Positions 63,340-64,000 of a DNA stretch of 64,000 bases are shown here, piece by piece. The stretch comes from Paenibacillus ehimensis NBRC 15659 (GTDB taxonomy: Bacteria; Bacillota; Bacilli; Paenibacillales; NBRC-103111): NCBI RefSeq assembly GCF_004000785.1, contig NZ_BILX01000006.1:1-64000 (forward strand), given 5' to 3'. The notes below the pieces were generated by a model. The model was not told where the DNA came from. It did no database searches and saw only the letters and a program-made list of their open reading frames with translations. Both the position numbers and the translations under genes were made by a program. Position 1 is the stretch's first letter; each line of letters starts with the position of its first letter.

Positions 63340-63498
63340 AATGACCGATGCCCAGCAGGAGTACAACGACAATAAATTCCACGTTTAATTACAATGCTGC
63401 CCTTATACATTTACATTTTTGTGTTTATTAGGTGTATAATAATGTTAAATCTGACAGAATCCATCGCTTGATCTCTTATTCCAAGGAGGAGCCATTCT

Positions 63499-63597
63499 AT
63501 GTCAGACTACCAAATCCGTTTATTGAAAGCGTTCTTCCTGCTGCTGTTTCTATTATTGGTGATCGGTATCGAGTATTACAGCCAGCTTCACGGCTAG
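63499..63597 (+). CDS. 32-residue single-pass membrane peptide
   Basis: ATG at 63499 with AAGGAGGAG eight bases upstream. The product [32 protein letters not shown] has a charged head, one strongly hydrophobic helix (about 11-24) and a polar tail. It ends on a CTAG shared with the stop of the convergent sdaAA gene. A good ribosome site and a TATAAT 50-60 bases upstream (GTGTATAAT near 63436) argue that it is expressed. Function unknown. Confidence 0.65.
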   Translation: MSDYQIRLLKAFFLLLFLLLVIGIEYYSQLHG

Positions 63598-64000
63598 ACA
63601 TGCTCCTTCTGCTCGTCCGCCTCGGAGCGCTTGCGGCTGCGCAGCTGCTCCGTCAGCTTCCGTCCCGTCGGCGTCTGCGCCAGCCCGCCAAGCGCCGTCT
63701 CCCGGTGCTCGCGCGGCATCGCCCGGCCAACCGACAGCATGACGCCGATCACTTCATCCGACGGAATGACGCTGCGCACACCGGCCAGCGCCATGTCGGC
63801 GGCAGCAAGCGCATTGACGGCGCCGAGCCCGTTGCGCACGATGCACGGAATTTCCACGAGTCCGGCAACCGGGTCGCAGATCAGGCCAAGCGTATTTTTT
63901 AGCGCCAAGCCGACCGCGTGCATCGCCTGCTCCGGGGTGCCGCCCCGCATTTCGACCAGCGCGCCAGCCGCCATCCCAATGGCGGAGCCGACCTCGGCCT
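63594..64000 (-). CDS. sdaAA: L-serine dehydratase, alpha subunit (3' part)
   Basis: The last 135 or so codons, running off the right window edge. [63 protein letters not shown] is the conserved iron-sulfur serine dehydratase region; the cysteines of LICDPVAG and VEIPCIVRN are cluster ligands. The enzyme deaminates serine to pyruvate. The C-terminal tail ([15 protein letters not shown]) is highly charged. The stop shares its CTAG with the convergent small membrane-peptide gene. Confidence 0.9.
   Translation of the reverse strand, partial: AEVGSAIGMAAGALVEMRGGTPEQAMHAVGLALKNTLGLICDPVAGLVEIPCIVRNGLGAVNALAAADMALAGVRSVIPSDEVIGVMLSVGRAMPREHRETALGGLAQTPTGRKLTEQLRSRKRSEADEQKEHV

Overview
The window looks like chromosome of a spore-forming, low-to-mid GC Firmicute, most likely Paenibacillus or a close relative. 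The reasons are strong AGGAGG-type ribosome sites, frequent TTG and GTG starts, a ComP-like kinase, a thermolysin-type protease carrying FN3 and chitin-binding modules, a GerA-type germinant receptor remnant, several CUT1 sugar ABC importers without their own ATPase, and many LacI regulators. No rRNA, intact tRNA, insertion sequence, prophage or CRISPR array was seen.

Layout. 0-3.6 kb: an edge-truncated membrane protein, a SUKH protein, and a ComP-like kinase divergent from a 65-residue peptide gene that resembles a ComX pheromone precursor. 3.9-6.5 kb: secreted M4 protease with a structured leader and a likely cre site. 6.6-11.9 kb: acyl-CoA ligase and FadH operon divergent from a MocR regulator, with two direct-repeat operators. 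12-17.3 kb: HAD/M24 gene pair, second SUKH protein, alkaline-phosphatase-superfamily enzyme, broken GH18 gene, small membrane proteins. 17.5-20.6 kb: threonine degradation (tdh-kbl) facing an XRE-cupin regulator. 20.6-22.6 kb: old-yellow-enzyme reductase with a TetR regulator and two matching operators. 22.6-25.6 kb: gerA remnant, then glnL and glsA with a decayed glnK. 25.7-29.2 kb: diguanylate cyclase, ArsB-type pump, response-regulator fragment.

29.3-44.8 kb is a carbohydrate island read almost wholly on the minus strand. A sucrose phosphorylase/fructokinase operon has lost its importer (fused remnants). A second cluster holds an importer, a second binding protein, three LacI regulators, a YdjC-type deacetylase, an HSL-type esterase, a NIF3 protein and a second PfkB kinase. 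AACCGGTT-centred palindromes mark two of its promoters. A degenerate tRNA-Leu lies inside the island (about 34.0 kb), and a tmRNA/tRNA-like 3' fragment lies just beyond its right end (45.9 kb).

46-58 kb: an iron-siderophore binding protein under a Fur box, a TetR regulator with tandem operators, an ABC importer with an amidohydrolase and an argininosuccinate-lyase-superfamily enzyme, a YtrA-type GntR/ABC operon with a 24-bp palindrome, and an AGCS amino-acid symporter. 58.3-64 kb: an ECF sigma factor with its putative anti-sigma partner, DinB protein, PadR regulator, MGT-type glycosyltransferase, VOC protein, a 32-residue membrane peptide, and the end of sdaAA.

Decay is a theme. Remnants of gerA, glnK, an OmpR regulator, a sugar ABC importer, an ABC-2 permease, GH18 and a tRNA all sit beside intact partners. 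All functions are read from sequence and memory of families; no database search was possible.
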